From Micromonospora sp. WMMD812 (GTDB taxonomy: Bacteria > Actinomycetota > Actinomycetes > Mycobacteriales > Micromonosporaceae): a stretch of DNA of 64,000 nucleotides. This document shows, piece by piece, positions 22,756-35,094 of the stretch. The notes below the pieces were generated by a model. It had not been told where the DNA came from. It searched no databases and saw nothing but the letters and a program-made list of their open reading frames with translations. Where the stretch lies: contig NZ_CP114904.1 in assembly GCF_027497215.1 (NCBI RefSeq), positions 5,909,001 through 5,973,000 of the forward strand, read 5' to 3'. Numbering within the stretch: position 1 is the first letter of the stretch; the number at the start of each line of letters is the position of its first letter. The translations under genes and the position numbers were made by a program.

Positions 22756-25361
22756 TTACTGCTTCAGCATGTTGTCCAGGAGCAGGGCGCAGCGGACCAG
22801 GCCGAGGTGGCTGTAGGCCTGCGGGTGGTTGCCCAGCCCGCGCTCGGCCAGCGGGTCGTACTGCTCGGGGAGCAGCCCGGTCGGGCCGGCGGTGTCGATC
22901 ATCTGCACGAAGAGCTCCTCGGCGTCGGTGCGCCGCCCGGTGCGCAGGTACGCCTCGATCAGCCAGGCCGTGCAGATGTGGAAGCCGCCCTCGCGGCCGG
23001 GCAGGCCGTCGTCCCAGTGGTACCGGTAGACGACCGGGCCGCTGCGCAGATCAGCCTCGATCTTCAACACGGTGGAGAGGAAGCGCGGGTCGTCGCCCGG
23101 GAGCAGCCCGGAGAGGCCGATCCACAGCGACGAGGCGTCCATGTCCTCGTCCCCGTACGCGACGCTGTACGCCTCGGCGTGCTCGTGCCAGCCGTGCTCC
23201 AGCACGTTGTCGGCGATCCGGTCGCGCAGCTCCACCCACTCCGGCCGGTCCTCGCCGCCGTGCTGGCGCATGACGTGCAGGGCCCGGTCGACGGTTAGCC
23301 AGCACATCACCTTGGAGAAGATGTGGTGCCGCGGTGGGAGGCGAGCCTCCCAGATGCCGTGGTCGGGCTCGTGCCAGCGGCGGTTGACCGCCTCGACCAT
23401 CGACTCCAGCACCCGCCACTCGGTCTCCCGGACCGAACCGCGCAGGTCGGCCACGGCGGCGATCAGGTCGGCGACCGGGCCGAAGACGTCCAGCTGGAGC
23501 TGGTGGTTGGCCAGGTTGCCCACCCGGACCGGCCGGGAGCCGGCGTAGCCGGGCAGCGTGTCGATGACCGCCTCGGCGCCCAGCTCGTACCCGTCGACCG
23601 TGTAGAGCGGGTGCAGCCGCTCGGGGTGCCCACCGGTGCGCTCGACGACGCCGTCGATCCACCGCAGCAACCCCTCGGCCTCCTCGGTTGATCCGAGGTC
23701 GACCAGCGACCGGGCGGTCAGCGCGGCGTCGCGCAGCCAGCAGTAGCGGTAGTCCCAGTTGCGGACGCCGCCCAGCTCCTCCGGGAGCGAGGTGGTCGCG
23801 GCGGCCAGGATCGAGCCGGTGGGCTCGTGGCAGAGCCCCCGCAGCGTCAGCGCGCTGCGGACCACCAGGTCGCGGGCGGTGGTGGGCAGCCGGAGCGAGG
23901 CCACCCAGTCCTTCCACGGCTGCTCGGCCGCGGCCTGGCGCTCGTGTACCGGCAGCTCGTGGTGCTCTAGGCTGTGGGTGCCGAAGCGCAGCTCCAGGAC
24001 GACCTGCCCGCCGGCGGCCCGGAGGTCGACGACCGCCTTGGCCGACTCGTATACGCCACCGTCGCTGACGATCTCCCACTCGACCCCGGGCGAGTAGAGC
24101 GCGATCGGCTCGTTCGAGCCCAGCACCAGCAGGCCGTCGCCGAGCGGCTGCAACTGCACCGCCACCTGGCCGAACTCGGGTCGCGGGGCGAAGTCGATCC
24201 GGGCCCGGCCGGTCCCGGTGAGCACCCGGACCAGGGTCGAGTCGCCGGACATGATCGCCGGCCCGTCCGGGGTGGTCTCCCGCGCCGGCTTGTCCAGCCA
24301 GTCGGTGACGGTCAGGCCGGACCACCGGGTCTCGACCGTCATCGTGCCGCTGCGGTAGCGCTGGCCGAGCGGGATGCCCTCGCGCTCGGGCGAGACCGTG
24401 AAGTGGCCGGCCGGGCTGCCGCCGACCAGGTCGGCGAAGATCGCGGCGGAGTCCGGCTTGGGGTGGCAGAGCCAGGTGACCTTGGCGTCGGGCGTGAGCA
24501 GCGCGACGGTGCGGCCGTTGGCGAGCATGGAGTGCCGCTCGATCGGCACCGCCCGCTCGCCGAAGAGCCAGTGCCGCCGGGTCTCCAGCAGCAGCCCGAG
24601 GGCCCGTGCGGCCTCGAGCGGCTCGGCGACCCGGTACTGGGCCTGGGTGTCGCCGGGGCCGATCTTGATGCCGACGTCTGGCCCGTGCAGGTTGCCGAAG
24701 GCGTTCTCGTCGGTGACGTCGTCGCCGATGAAGAGCACGGCGCTGGCGGAGAGCTGGGTGCGCAGCTGGTCGACCGCGGTGCCCTTGTGGGTGGCGACCA
24801 CCGACAGCTCGATGACCTCCTTGCCCTGGGTGACGGTCACGCCGTCCCAGGTGGCGGGGCCGGTGCGCACCGCCTCGATGGCGCCCGCGGCGACCTGCGG
24901 GTCGACCCCGCGGGTGTGCACAGCGACGCTCGCCGGCTTGCGCTCCAGGCGCACGCCCGGGTGGGCCGCGGCGATCTCGCGGAGCGCGTCGCGCAGCCGG
25001 GTGCGCACGGCGATCAGCTCCGGGGAGAGCCGCTCGACGAAGCCGATGTCGAACTCGGAGCCGTGGCTGCCGACCAGGTGCACCTCGCTGGGCAGCCGGG
25101 AGAGCGCGGCCAGGTCGCGCAGCGCCCGGCCGGAGACCACCGCCACGGTGGTCTGCGGCAGCGAGGCCAGCGCGCGGACCGCCGCCACCGACTCGGGCAG
25201 CGGCACGGCCTTGCTGGGATCCTCGACGATCGGCGCCAGGGTGCCGTCGTAGTCGCAGGCGATCAGGAGCTGGGGGACCCGGGCGATCCGGCCGATGGCG
25301 GCCCGCAGTTCCGGGTCCATGACGCCGGTGGCGATGGCGGCGCCACCGGGGACGGGCGTGT

Positions 25362-25365
<4 letters not shown>
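22756..25365 (-). CDS. otsB: Trehalose-6-phosphate phosphatase fused to GH15 glucoamylase/trehalase domain
   Basis: An 869-residue two-enzyme protein. Residues about 20-260 are a HAD-type trehalose-phosphatase: [10 protein letters not shown] (Asp38 nucleophile, Asp40), [21 protein letters not shown] and [12 protein letters not shown]. Residues about 265-869 form a glycoside hydrolase family 15 module with an N-terminal beta-sandwich and an (alpha/alpha)6 barrel: [50 protein letters not shown] and [18 protein letters not shown]15 members of this type include trehalases. It overlaps otsA by four bases, so synthesis and a possible breakdown domain are co-translated. Confidence 0.88.
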
Positions 25366-26762
<1,397 letters not shown>

Positions 26763-27172
26763 GTTCGGCCACCTCCGGGTGCTGACGGGTCAACCGCGAT
26801 GAGCGTACTGAGCGTAGCTGCGGCGTCTGGGGCCCCGTGCCGGAGTTCCCTACCCGTCCCACGTCGGTCGAACCCGCATCGTGATCTTGCCAACAACCGC
26901 CTGGTGGGGCGCCGCTGAGCAGCCGTCGCGCCGACGGCGCCGCGCCGTGCGGCGGGTGGTGCTTCACCGGTGGGACGACCACCGCCCGCCGGGTGTGCGC
27001 GGCTCGCCACGTACGCCCCGGGGCGGGGTGATGTGGGCGGAGCGGGCCGTACCTGTCAGGATTGACGACGGCGTGCGTGCGGCCGGCTCCCGGCCGGCGG
27101 CGGCGGGCGGAGTTCGCGGCCCGCGCCACGCCCGCAAGCTCGCGATCGCAACCGACGGAGGTAGCCCGCACC
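26763..27172. other. Divergent promoter region, otsA / EttA
   Basis: These 410 bases carry no convincing gene. On the plus strand, CAGGAT near 27058 could be a -10 giving EttA a leader of about 100 bases. An imperfect stem GGCGGGTGGT / ACCACCGCCCGCC lies near 26950-27000. The GGAGGTGG of otsA is at the left edge and the GGAGG of EttA at the right edge. Confidence 0.35.
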
Positions 27173-28849
<1,677 letters not shown>

Positions 28850-28851
28850 GC

Positions 28852-29298
28852 ATGTCCGACCGGTTCGTCTACCACTGCACCCTGCGGTGGTCCGACCTGG
28901 ACGCGTTCGGCCACGTCAACAACTCCCGCTTCCTCACACTGTACGAGGAGGCCCGGGTGGCGTTGATGTTTGCCGGTGCCCGGGCGGCCGGGGTGGACTC
29001 GTTCGGCGAGGGTGTGGTCATCCGCCGGCACGAGGTCGACTACCTGCGCCCGGTCGGCTACGACGTGGGCCCGGGCGTGGTCGACGCCGCGCCGGTGGTC
29101 CGTGTCGAGCTGTGGGTGGAGGAGATCCGGCCGTCCCGGTTCACCGTCGCCTACGAGCTGTACGACGGCGAGGTCCTGGCCAGCCGGGCTCGCTCGGTGC
29201 TGGTGCCGTTCGACCTGGACCGGCAGCTGCCGCGGCGGCTCACCGGGCCCGAGCGCGAGTTCCTGTCGCCCTACGTCGTGGCCGGCGGGCCCGCGTGA
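28852..29298 (+). CDS. Acyl-CoA thioesterase, 4HBT hotdog family
   Basis: A 148-residue single hotdog-fold protein. RWSDLDAFGHVNNSRFLTLYEEAR (split here at about residues 13-36) includes the catalytic Asp/Asn-bearing D-x-F-G-H-V-N-N motif of 4-hydroxybenzoyl-CoA-type thioesterases, followed by VVIRRHEVDYLRPVGY. It hydrolyses acyl-CoA esters; the preferred chain is unknown. It begins two bases after the EttA stop and overlaps the following gene by four bases (GTGA). The pairing with EttA is also seen in mycobacteria, as I recall. Confidence 0.88.
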   Translation: MSDRFVYHCTLRWSDLDAFGHVNNSRFLTLYEEARVALMFAGARAAGVDSFGEGVVIRRHEVDYLRPVGYDVGPGVVDAAPVVRVELWVEEIRPSRFTVAYELYDGEVLASRARSVLVPFDLDRQLPRRLTGPEREFLSPYVVAGGPA

Positions 29299-30167
29299 CC
29301 CGGCCGGATCCGGCCGGTCCGGGGGCCGTCCCGGCGGCGCCCGACACGGCCGGTCCGGGCGCGGTGCCCGACGCGGCCGGTGCGGGGCCCGTGCCCGCCC
29401 CGGCCGGTCGGAGCGCCGTCCCGACGCCCGGCGTGGGCGACGAGACGCCCGGCGACCGGCCCCAGCCGGGCGGCGCCGAGGCTCCGGCCGGTGGACACGG
29501 GATCGTCGGGGTGGCCGACGCCGGCGCGTTCCTGGCCCGGCTGGTCCGGTTGGAGCCGGCCGCGCCGGTCCGGCTGCGCCCGGTCGACGCCGGCCGCGTC
29601 GCGCTCTGGGCACGGCTGCCGTGGCAGGTGCTGGTGGTGCGGACGGTCGCTGGGCCGGGGCCGCGGGCGGGCGACGTCAGTGTCGCGGCCGCCGAACTCC
29701 TGGCCGAGCTGGAACGGTCCGGTCCGGCGCTGCCGCCGCGCCGGGACGCGCAGTGGCGGTGGCCGTTGCCGCCGTCGGTGAGCCGGCCGGTGGAGGCGCT
29801 GCCCGCCGTCGAACTGTGGCGGATCGCCCACGCGGCGGCCGGCGCCCTGCGTGACGCCACGGAGCACGGCGTGGCCGGCCGGGCGGTGGGCCAGCGGGCC
29901 CTGCGCGACGCCCTGCTCGACCACGTTGCCGTGCTGGTCACTCCGGACGATGCGCCGAGCGCGCCGGTCGAGGTGCCCCAACGGCTGGTCCAGGGGCTGG
30001 TCCGGATGGGGTTCGTGGGCCCGCCGGAGGCGCCCCGCCCGCCCGCCGACGTCCAGGTGCGGGTCGCCGGCCGTTGGGTCGGTCTGGTGGGACCTTACGG
30101 AGCGGTCTGGTCGCAGAAGGCCACGGATCTTGCCCTCACGCCCCTAGGGGGTCGTCCGAACGGATGA
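29295..30167 (+). CDS. Hypothetical protein with Pro/Ala/Gly-rich N-terminus
   Basis: A 290-residue protein. The first ~70 residues are a low-complexity Ala/Pro/Gly stretch with imperfect repeats (AGPGAVP, GPVPAPAG). From about residue 75 a compact domain begins with GIVGVADAGAFLARLVRLEP and contains LWARLPWQVLVVRTV and VELWRIAHAAAGALRDA. I recognise no family motif. It is translationally coupled to the thioesterase by a GTGA overlap. No signal peptide or membrane helix is seen. A highly GC-rich coding pattern supports that it is real. Confidence 0.6.
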   Translation: MTRPDPAGPGAVPAAPDTAGPGAVPDAAGAGPVPAPAGRSAVPTPGVGDETPGDRPQPGGAEAPAGGHGIVGVADAGAFLARLVRLEPAAPVRLRPVDAGRVALWARLPWQVLVVRTVAGPGPRAGDVSVAAAELLAELERSGPALPPRRDAQWRWPLPPSVSRPVEALPAVELWRIAHAAAGALRDATEHGVAGRAVGQRALRDALLDHVAVLVTPDDAPSAPVEVPQRLVQGLVRMGFVGPPEAPRPPADVQVRVAGRWVGLVGPYGAVWSQKATDLALTPLGGRPNG

Positions 30168-30298
30168 CCAGTGGTCATCCTTCTGGTTTGGGGCGGTCGT
30201 TGGGGGGATGCTTCAACCCGGCTGTCCGGGTACCGTCCATCCTCGGATCCAACGCACCGTAGGCGACTGGATCCGCTGGGGAGTGAGGTGCGCGAGCG

Positions 30299-30883
30299 AT
30301 GCCGTGGTGGTCATGGCGCCCGGGTACGGCCGGCGGCGGCGATTCGGAAAGTCGAAGCGGGATCACAGTGGAGGGCACCGTCCGGGTCGGACCACCGACC
30401 CCGCGCCAGCCCGGAGACGACTGCACGGCCAACGACCGCCCCGTGATCGCCGGGATGCCGGCCACCGTCGAGCCGGTCTCCCTGGGCCGGGTCTGCGACG
30501 CGCTCGACCTGCTCGACGTGCGCTACCTGGCCGACGGCGACGGGAACCTGCTGGCCATGTGGGAGCGGCACGCGGTCCTGGTCACCCTCGAGGGGCCGGA
30601 GGACGAGATCCTGGTGATGCGGGCGCGTCCGCACGCGACGGTCCCGCCGGACTGGGCAGACCGCGCCTACCGGGTGGTCAACGAGTGGAACCACACCCGC
30701 CGGTTCTGCAAGGCCTACATCGGCGACCCGACCGAGCGGGGGCAGTTGCCGATCTACGCCGAGTTGCAGGTGCCGCTGGGCGCGGGAACGCACGACGCGC
30801 TCCTGGTCGAGATGCTCGACTGCGGAGCCGCGGTGGCCACCAGCTTCGTGGACTGGCTGCACGACGAGGGCGCCCTGCTCTGA
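30299..30883 (+). CDS. YbjN domain-containing protein
   Basis: A 194-residue protein with a C-terminal YbjN-type domain (about residues 55-190): LGRVCDALDLLDVRYLADGDGN, VLVTLEGPEDEILVMRA, AYRVVNEWNHTRRFCKAYI and VEMLDCGAAVATSFVDWL. The VNEWN and ATSFVDWL motifs are typical. The family is linked to type III secretion chaperone folds and stress regulation; the function here is unknown. The N-terminal ~50 residues are basic/Pro-rich. GAGG lies about 15 bases before the ATG. A 131-base gap upstream suggests its own promoter. It converges with glbO over a hairpin. Confidence 0.75.
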   Translation: MPWWSWRPGTAGGGDSESRSGITVEGTVRVGPPTPRQPGDDCTANDRPVIAGMPATVEPVSLGRVCDALDLLDVRYLADGDGNLLAMWERHAVLVTLEGPEDEILVMRARPHATVPPDWADRAYRVVNEWNHTRRFCKAYIGDPTERGQLPIYAELQVPLGAGTHDALLVEMLDCGAAVATSFVDWLHDEGALL

Positions 30884-30911
30884 ACCGCCCGCCCGCCCCG
30901 GGCCGGGCGGT
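30884..30911. terminator. Hairpin between YbjN gene and glbO
   Basis: ACCGCCCG (30884-30891) pairs with CGGGCGGT (30904-30911), with a GC-rich interior that can pair further. It starts at the YbjN stop codon. Confidence 0.45.
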
Positions 30912-30944
30912 GGCCACGGGCGCCCGGTGGCGCCGGCCGACCCG

Positions 30945-31364
30945 TCAGGCCGGGTCCTCCATCACGTTGACCATGAAGAACGCGGCCCGCTCCAGGTAGT
31001 CCCAGAGCGCGGTGGCGTGCTCCTCGGGCAGGTCCAGCCGGTCGACCGCCCGGCGCATGTGCCGCAGCCACGCGTCCCGTTCGGCCGCGCCGATGCGGAA
31101 CGGCGCATGCCGCATCCGCAGCCGCGGGTGCCCGCGCTGCGCCGAGTAGGTGTTCGGGCCGCCCCAGTACTGCATCAGGAACAGGGCGAACCGGTCGGCG
31201 GCCGGGCCCAGGTCCTCCTCGGGATACATCGGTCGCAGCAGCGGGTCGGTGGCGACGCCGGCGTAGAACTCGTCCACCAGCTTGCGGAAGGTGGGCTCGC
31301 CGCCGATCGCGTCGAAGAGGGTCGTCGACGGCTGGGAACTGTCGGATCCGCCTGCGGGGTTCAC
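30945..31364 (-). CDS. glbO: Group II truncated haemoglobin
   Basis: A 139-residue 2-on-2 globin. [22 protein letters not shown] gives the A/B helices with Tyr34 at B10, LRMRHAPF carries the proximal His86 (F8), and DAWLRHM gives Trp99 at G8, the marker of group II (HbO-like). It binds O2 in the cytoplasm and is linked to oxygen delivery or redox protection in mycobacteria. The GTG at 31364 is the only reasonable start. Gene position beside EttA, HNH and pepN matches the mycobacterial glbO neighbourhood as I recall it. Confidence 0.92.
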   Translation of the reverse strand: MNPAGGSDSSQPSTTLFDAIGGEPTFRKLVDEFYAGVATDPLLRPMYPEEDLGPAADRFALFLMQYWGGPNTYSAQRGHPRLRMRHAPFRIGAAERDAWLRHMRRAVDRLDLPEEHATALWDYLERAAFFMVNVMEDPA

Positions 31365-31472
31365 CGTTCCATCCTGCCAGGCGCCCTCCGGGGCGGCGGT
31401 ACGGGAGGACCCGGCGCGGCTGTGCCTCGGGTCACCGCGCGGCCGGCGCCCGGGTCGCCCTCGCCCGCGGCC

Positions 31473-32882
31473 TCAGGTGACCGCGTGCCGGCGCCGCCCG
31501 CCGTCGCCGGGCGGGCCGCTGACCGGATCGACGGCCGGGCGCGGCCGTACGGCCGCCGGGTCGTCGGCCGTCCCCGTGCCGGCGGGCGCGTTCGCCGGCC
31601 CCGTGCCGGAGCCCGCGTTCGACGCCTCCGCGGCCGCCACGGCGGCGTCCACGGACTGCGGGCTGGGCCAGCGCAGGGAGGCCACGAGCATCAGCAGGAC
31701 TCCGGCGGCGCTCCACACACCGACCACCGTCGGGATCGCGAAGCGCTCGGCGAGCAGCCCGGTGACCAGCACCGCCAGGCCCTGGATCACCTGGACCCCG
31801 GTGGCCATCACGCCGAAGGCGCGGGCCCGGAAGGCGTCGGGCAGGGCCTGCACGAAGAGGCCGTTGGCCGTCGGCAGCATGCCCGCGACGGCGAACCCGC
31901 AGGCGGCGGCGAGCAGGGCCACCACCAGCGGCGGCGGGTCGAACAGGGCGGGCACGAGGGTCAGCGGGGCAACCACCGCCAGCGGGCGCATGAGGGCCAG
32001 CCGCCGGGCCGGGGCCACCGCCCGCCCGACCAGCAGCCCGCCGAGGATGAAGCCGACCGGGTTGGCGGCCATGATGACGGCCTGCGCGGCGCCCGGGTTC
32101 AGGTGCTCGCCGGCGTCGGCGTTGGCCCACGCCGCGGCCAGGCCCTCCGGCACGATCGAGAAGAGCATCGCGCTGTAGACCAGCACGGCGATCGCCCGGA
32201 GCACCGGCGTGCCGAACACGATCTCGAACCCCTGGGCGGTCTCCCGCAGCAGGTGGGTGCGGTGCGCCGGGCTCAGCGCCGGCGGCCGGTCCTGTACGCC
32301 GACGCGGACCAGCACCGCCGAGGCGGCGAAGGTGAGCGCGTTGATCAGCAGCGCGGCCACCGGGTCGAGGGAGGCGATCGCGGCGCCCATGAGATAGCCG
32401 ACGACCTGGCAGGCCTGACCGACGCTGGCGTTGAGCGACAACCCGACGACCAGCCGGTCGCCGGCGAGGATCTGCGGCAGCAGCGCGGACTTGGCGGCCT
32501 GGCTCGGCGGGTTGGCCAGGGTCGTGAGGAAGAGCAGCGCCAGCACGGCCGGAACCGGCAGGCCCGGAATGGCGATGAGCAGCATCAGCGCCATGCGGAT
32601 GACGTCGCACGCCACCATCACCCGCCGGTACGGATAGCGCTCGGCGAGCGCGGCGAGCAACGGGCCGCCGGTCAACCAGGGCAGGTAACTGACCGCGAAG
32701 GCGGCGGCGGAGAGCGCGACCGACTTGGTCTCCTGGTAGACCAGCAGGGTGACCGCGGCCTTGGCGAGGTAGTCGCCGACCCAGGAGAGCGCACCCGCGG
32801 TGAAGACGGCCCGGAACTCCCGCTGGGCGAAGACCTCGCGGAAGGTGGCCGGCCCTTCCGGTGAGGGTCGCTCGTCGGACAC
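31473..32882 (-). CDS. MFS transporter
   Basis: A 469-residue membrane protein with about 10-12 hydrophobic helices: FTAGALSWVGDYLAKAAVTLLV, AAAFAVSYLPWLTGGPLLAAL with the loop LAERYPYRRVMV (the MFS A-like loop between helices 2 and 3), and a second half beginning near VLRAIAVLVYSAMLFSIVPEG. It resembles the enterobactin-exporter/MFS_3 group. The substrate is unknown. The C-terminal ~50 residues are a disordered cytoplasmic tail. The GTG at 32882 has GGAGG five bases upstream; an ATG at 32894 is an alternative. Confidence 0.8.
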   Translation of the reverse strand: MSDERPSPEGPATFREVFAQREFRAVFTAGALSWVGDYLAKAAVTLLVYQETKSVALSAAAFAVSYLPWLTGGPLLAALAERYPYRRVMVACDVIRMALMLLIAIPGLPVPAVLALLFLTTLANPPSQAAKSALLPQILAGDRLVVGLSLNASVGQACQVVGYLMGAAIASLDPVAALLINALTFAASAVLVRVGVQDRPPALSPAHRTHLLRETAQGFEIVFGTPVLRAIAVLVYSAMLFSIVPEGLAAAWANADAGEHLNPGAAQAVIMAANPVGFILGGLLVGRAVAPARRLALMRPLAVVAPLTLVPALFDPPPLVVALLAAACGFAVAGMLPTANGLFVQALPDAFRARAFGVMATGVQVIQGLAVLVTGLLAERFAIPTVVGVWSAAGVLLMLVASLRWPSPQSVDAAVAAAEASNAGSGTGPANAPAGTGTADDPAAVRPRPAVDPVSGPPGDGGRRRHAVT

Positions 32883-33131
32883 CGTCGCCTCCATCGTTCC
32901 CCAGGGCGAGCCACTCGTGACGGCGTCGGCCCGGGAACTGTCGTCAGATCTGCCGATCAGCGAGGACGCCAGCACGCTCCGGCGGGAACGCGTGCCCCGG
33001 ATTCTGCCCGATCGTCTGACAACTGGCTAGGGCGAACGGATAGATCGTCGCATCTCCGACTGAACGAACGGACGATACCTGAGGGGCCGCGCGGCCGCGA
33101 CCCCCCGGATCGACGGTTGGTTCGCCGCCCG

Positions 33132-34172
33132 TCAGGTGGCGCCGCCCCGGCCGGTCTCACCGGCCGCCGGCGGCCGGGACGGCATGCCCGGGAACAGCCG
33201 AGCGGCGGCGATCTGAGCGGTGATCCCCGAGTTCTCCAGCGCCTCCGCCAGCCGGCGGCGCAGCTCCCGGCCGACCGAGAACTGGCCGTCCGCGGTCGTC
33301 TTCACCACCGTCCGGATCACCGCCCCGTCCACCGTCATCTGTTCCACGCCGAGCACCTCGGGCGCCTCGACGATCTCCGGCGCCAACTCCGGGTCCACCG
33401 CCACCGAGGCCGCCGCCGTACGCAGCACCGCGGTCGCCTCCTCGGTGCCGGCGAAGCCGATCGGCAGGTCGACCACCACCAGGGCCCAGCCCTGGCTCTT
33501 GTTGCCCACCCGGATGATCTCGCCGTTGCGGATGTACCAGAGCACCCCGCGCCCGTCCCGGACCGTGGTGACGCGCAGTCCCACCGACTCGACCACACCG
33601 GTCGCCTCGCCCAGGTCGACGGTGTCGCCGACGCCGTACTGGTCCTCGATCAGCATGAAGAGACCGGCGATCAGGTCCTTCACCAGGCTCTGCGCGCCGA
33701 ATCCGAGCGCCACGCCGACGATTCCCGCGCTGGCCAGCAGCGGGGCCAGGTCGAAGCTGAACTCGCGGAGGATCATCAGCAGCGCGATGCCGAAGATGAA
33801 AGCGGTGGTGAGGCTGCGCAGCACCGAACCGATCGCTTCGGCCCGCTGCCGGCGCCGCTCCGGAACGAACTCCCCGGGTTCGACGGCCGCGGTGGGGATC
33901 CGCTCGCGCAGCGGCCGCAGCATCGTCGGCACGCCCGCGTCGGTGGTGGTGCGGACCAGCCGGTCGATCGCGCGGTGCAGTGCCCACCGGGCCACGAACG
34001 CCACCACGAGGATCAGCAACACCCGCAGTGGCTTCAGCAGGATCCAGTAGCTGCCCTCGGCGAACCAGGCCGAGTGGGTGACGTCGTACAGCCACTCGCA
34101 GGAGGTGCTGCCCTGGCAGTCGGGCGGCGCGGCGGCGTTCAGGGCGGGAAGCATCAGTCCAGCGGCACTCAC
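33132..34172 (-). CDS. MscS-family mechanosensitive channel
   Basis: A 346-residue small-conductance channel. Membrane helices are WILLKPLRVLLILVVAFVARW and SLTTAFIFGIALLMILREF. The pore helix is LASAGIVGVALGFGAQSLVKDLIAG, the glycine/alanine-rich TM3 of MscS, followed by a beta domain (YGVGDTVDLGEATGVVESVGLRVT) and an alpha/beta C-terminus with IRNGEIIRVGNKSQGW. It releases solutes on hypoosmotic shock. A periplasmic pair of Cys lies in PDCQGSTSCEW near the N-terminus. The GTG at 34172 is chosen; the longer upstream frame is Arg-rich and unlikely. Confidence 0.9.
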   Translation of the reverse strand: MSAAGLMLPALNAAAPPDCQGSTSCEWLYDVTHSAWFAEGSYWILLKPLRVLLILVVAFVARWALHRAIDRLVRTTTDAGVPTMLRPLRERIPTAAVEPGEFVPERRRQRAEAIGSVLRSLTTAFIFGIALLMILREFSFDLAPLLASAGIVGVALGFGAQSLVKDLIAGLFMLIEDQYGVGDTVDLGEATGVVESVGLRVTTVRDGRGVLWYIRNGEIIRVGNKSQGWALVVVDLPIGFAGTEEATAVLRTAAASVAVDPELAPEIVEAPEVLGVEQMTVDGAVIRTVVKTTADGQFSVGRELRRRLAEALENSGITAQIAAARLFPGMPSRPPAAGETGRGGAT

Positions 34173-34501
34173 CCTGCTTTCGTACCGTAACCGGTCCGGC
34201 GGGCCACCCCCGACCCACCGCCGGGTGATGGTCGAGCGGACCCGACCCACGGCCGGGTGACCGTCGGGCGGGCCCCGCCCTGCGTCCGGGTGAACGGACG
34301 GGGGCGAAACCGGTCATCCTGCCAGGCTCGGAAACCGCTTCATGAGGGACCCCGGATTAGTACGTGCAATCCGGGGTCCGATCAGGGACTATTGGCGCAA
34401 CGGACGTCGGTGATCCGACCGGCGTCGACCGCGCGGGCCGTCGTGCCCGGGCCCGGTCGGCGGCGCGCGGAGGAGGCCGCTGAACCGGGAGGGTGATCGC
34501 G
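34173..34501. other. Divergent region with strong orphan hairpin
   Basis: These 329 bases between mscS and the HNH gene hold no convincing gene. A perfect 12-bp stem GGACCCCGGATT / AATCCGGGGTCC (34347-34358, 34368-34379; 9-base loop) stands in the middle, upstream of both genes. After it come ACTATT (34387) and TTGGCG, which could be promoter parts. Confidence 0.5.
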
Positions 34502-35035
34502 ATGCCTGACATACGACCCATGGTGGGCTCCGGTGCGCTGGTCCTCAATGCCACCTACGAGCCGCTGTGTGTCGTGTCGGTGCGTCGTGCCGCGATCCTC
34601 GTTCTCTCCGCCAAGGCGGTCTGCGTCGCCGACGGCGACGGCGTCCTGCACAGCGCCCGGGACGCCCTGCCGGTGCCCTCGGTGGTCCGGCTGACCCGGT
34701 TCGTCCGGGTGCCCTACCGCACCCACGTCGGTCTGTCCCGGCGGGCGATCTTCGCGCGGGACGGCTGGCGGTGTGCCTACTGCCGGGGCCCGGCCGAGAC
34801 CATCGACCACGTCTTCCCGCGCAGCCGTGGCGGTCGGCACGCCTGGGAGAACGTCGTGGCCGCCTGCGCGCGGTGCAACCACACCAAGGGCGACAAGACC
34901 CCCGCCGAGCTCGGTTGGCGGCTGCACTCGCTGCCCGCTGCGCCCAAGGGCACCGCCTGGCGGGTGCTCGGCCACCGGGCGCCCGACCCACGCTGGGCCG
35001 ACTGGCTCGACCTGCGTGAGCCCGAGGCGGCCTGA
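34502..35035 (+). CDS. HNH endonuclease family protein
   Basis: A 177-residue protein. The N-terminal part (VLNATYEPLCVVSVRRAAILVLSAKA) is the common leader domain of this group. The C-terminal part is an HNH nuclease: CAYCRGPAETIDHVFPRSRGG, then WENVVAACARCNHTKGDK. Two CxxC pairs bind a structural zinc, and DH...N...H form the catalytic beta-beta-alpha-metal site. This single-copy family is widespread in actinobacteria and cyanobacteria; its DNA target is unknown. The ATG at 34502 follows GGGAGGGTG. It sits between glbO and DUF5130 in the conserved block. Confidence 0.88.
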   Translation: MPDIRPMVGSGALVLNATYEPLCVVSVRRAAILVLSAKAVCVADGDGVLHSARDALPVPSVVRLTRFVRVPYRTHVGLSRRAIFARDGWRCAYCRGPAETIDHVFPRSRGGRHAWENVVAACARCNHTKGDKTPAELGWRLHSLPAAPKGTAWRVLGHRAPDPRWADWLDLREPEAA

Positions 35036-35094
35036 GGCGGGCGGGCGCCACCTCGCGTGACGCCGGCGGTGGTCGAGTTCGGGACCGCGTCCAG

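Noticed and set aside
26945..27000. Imperfect stem upstream of EttA considered as an attenuator
   Set aside because: A 6+4 bp stem with a three-base bulge in very GC-rich sequence is expected by chance, and it lies upstream of the likely promoter.
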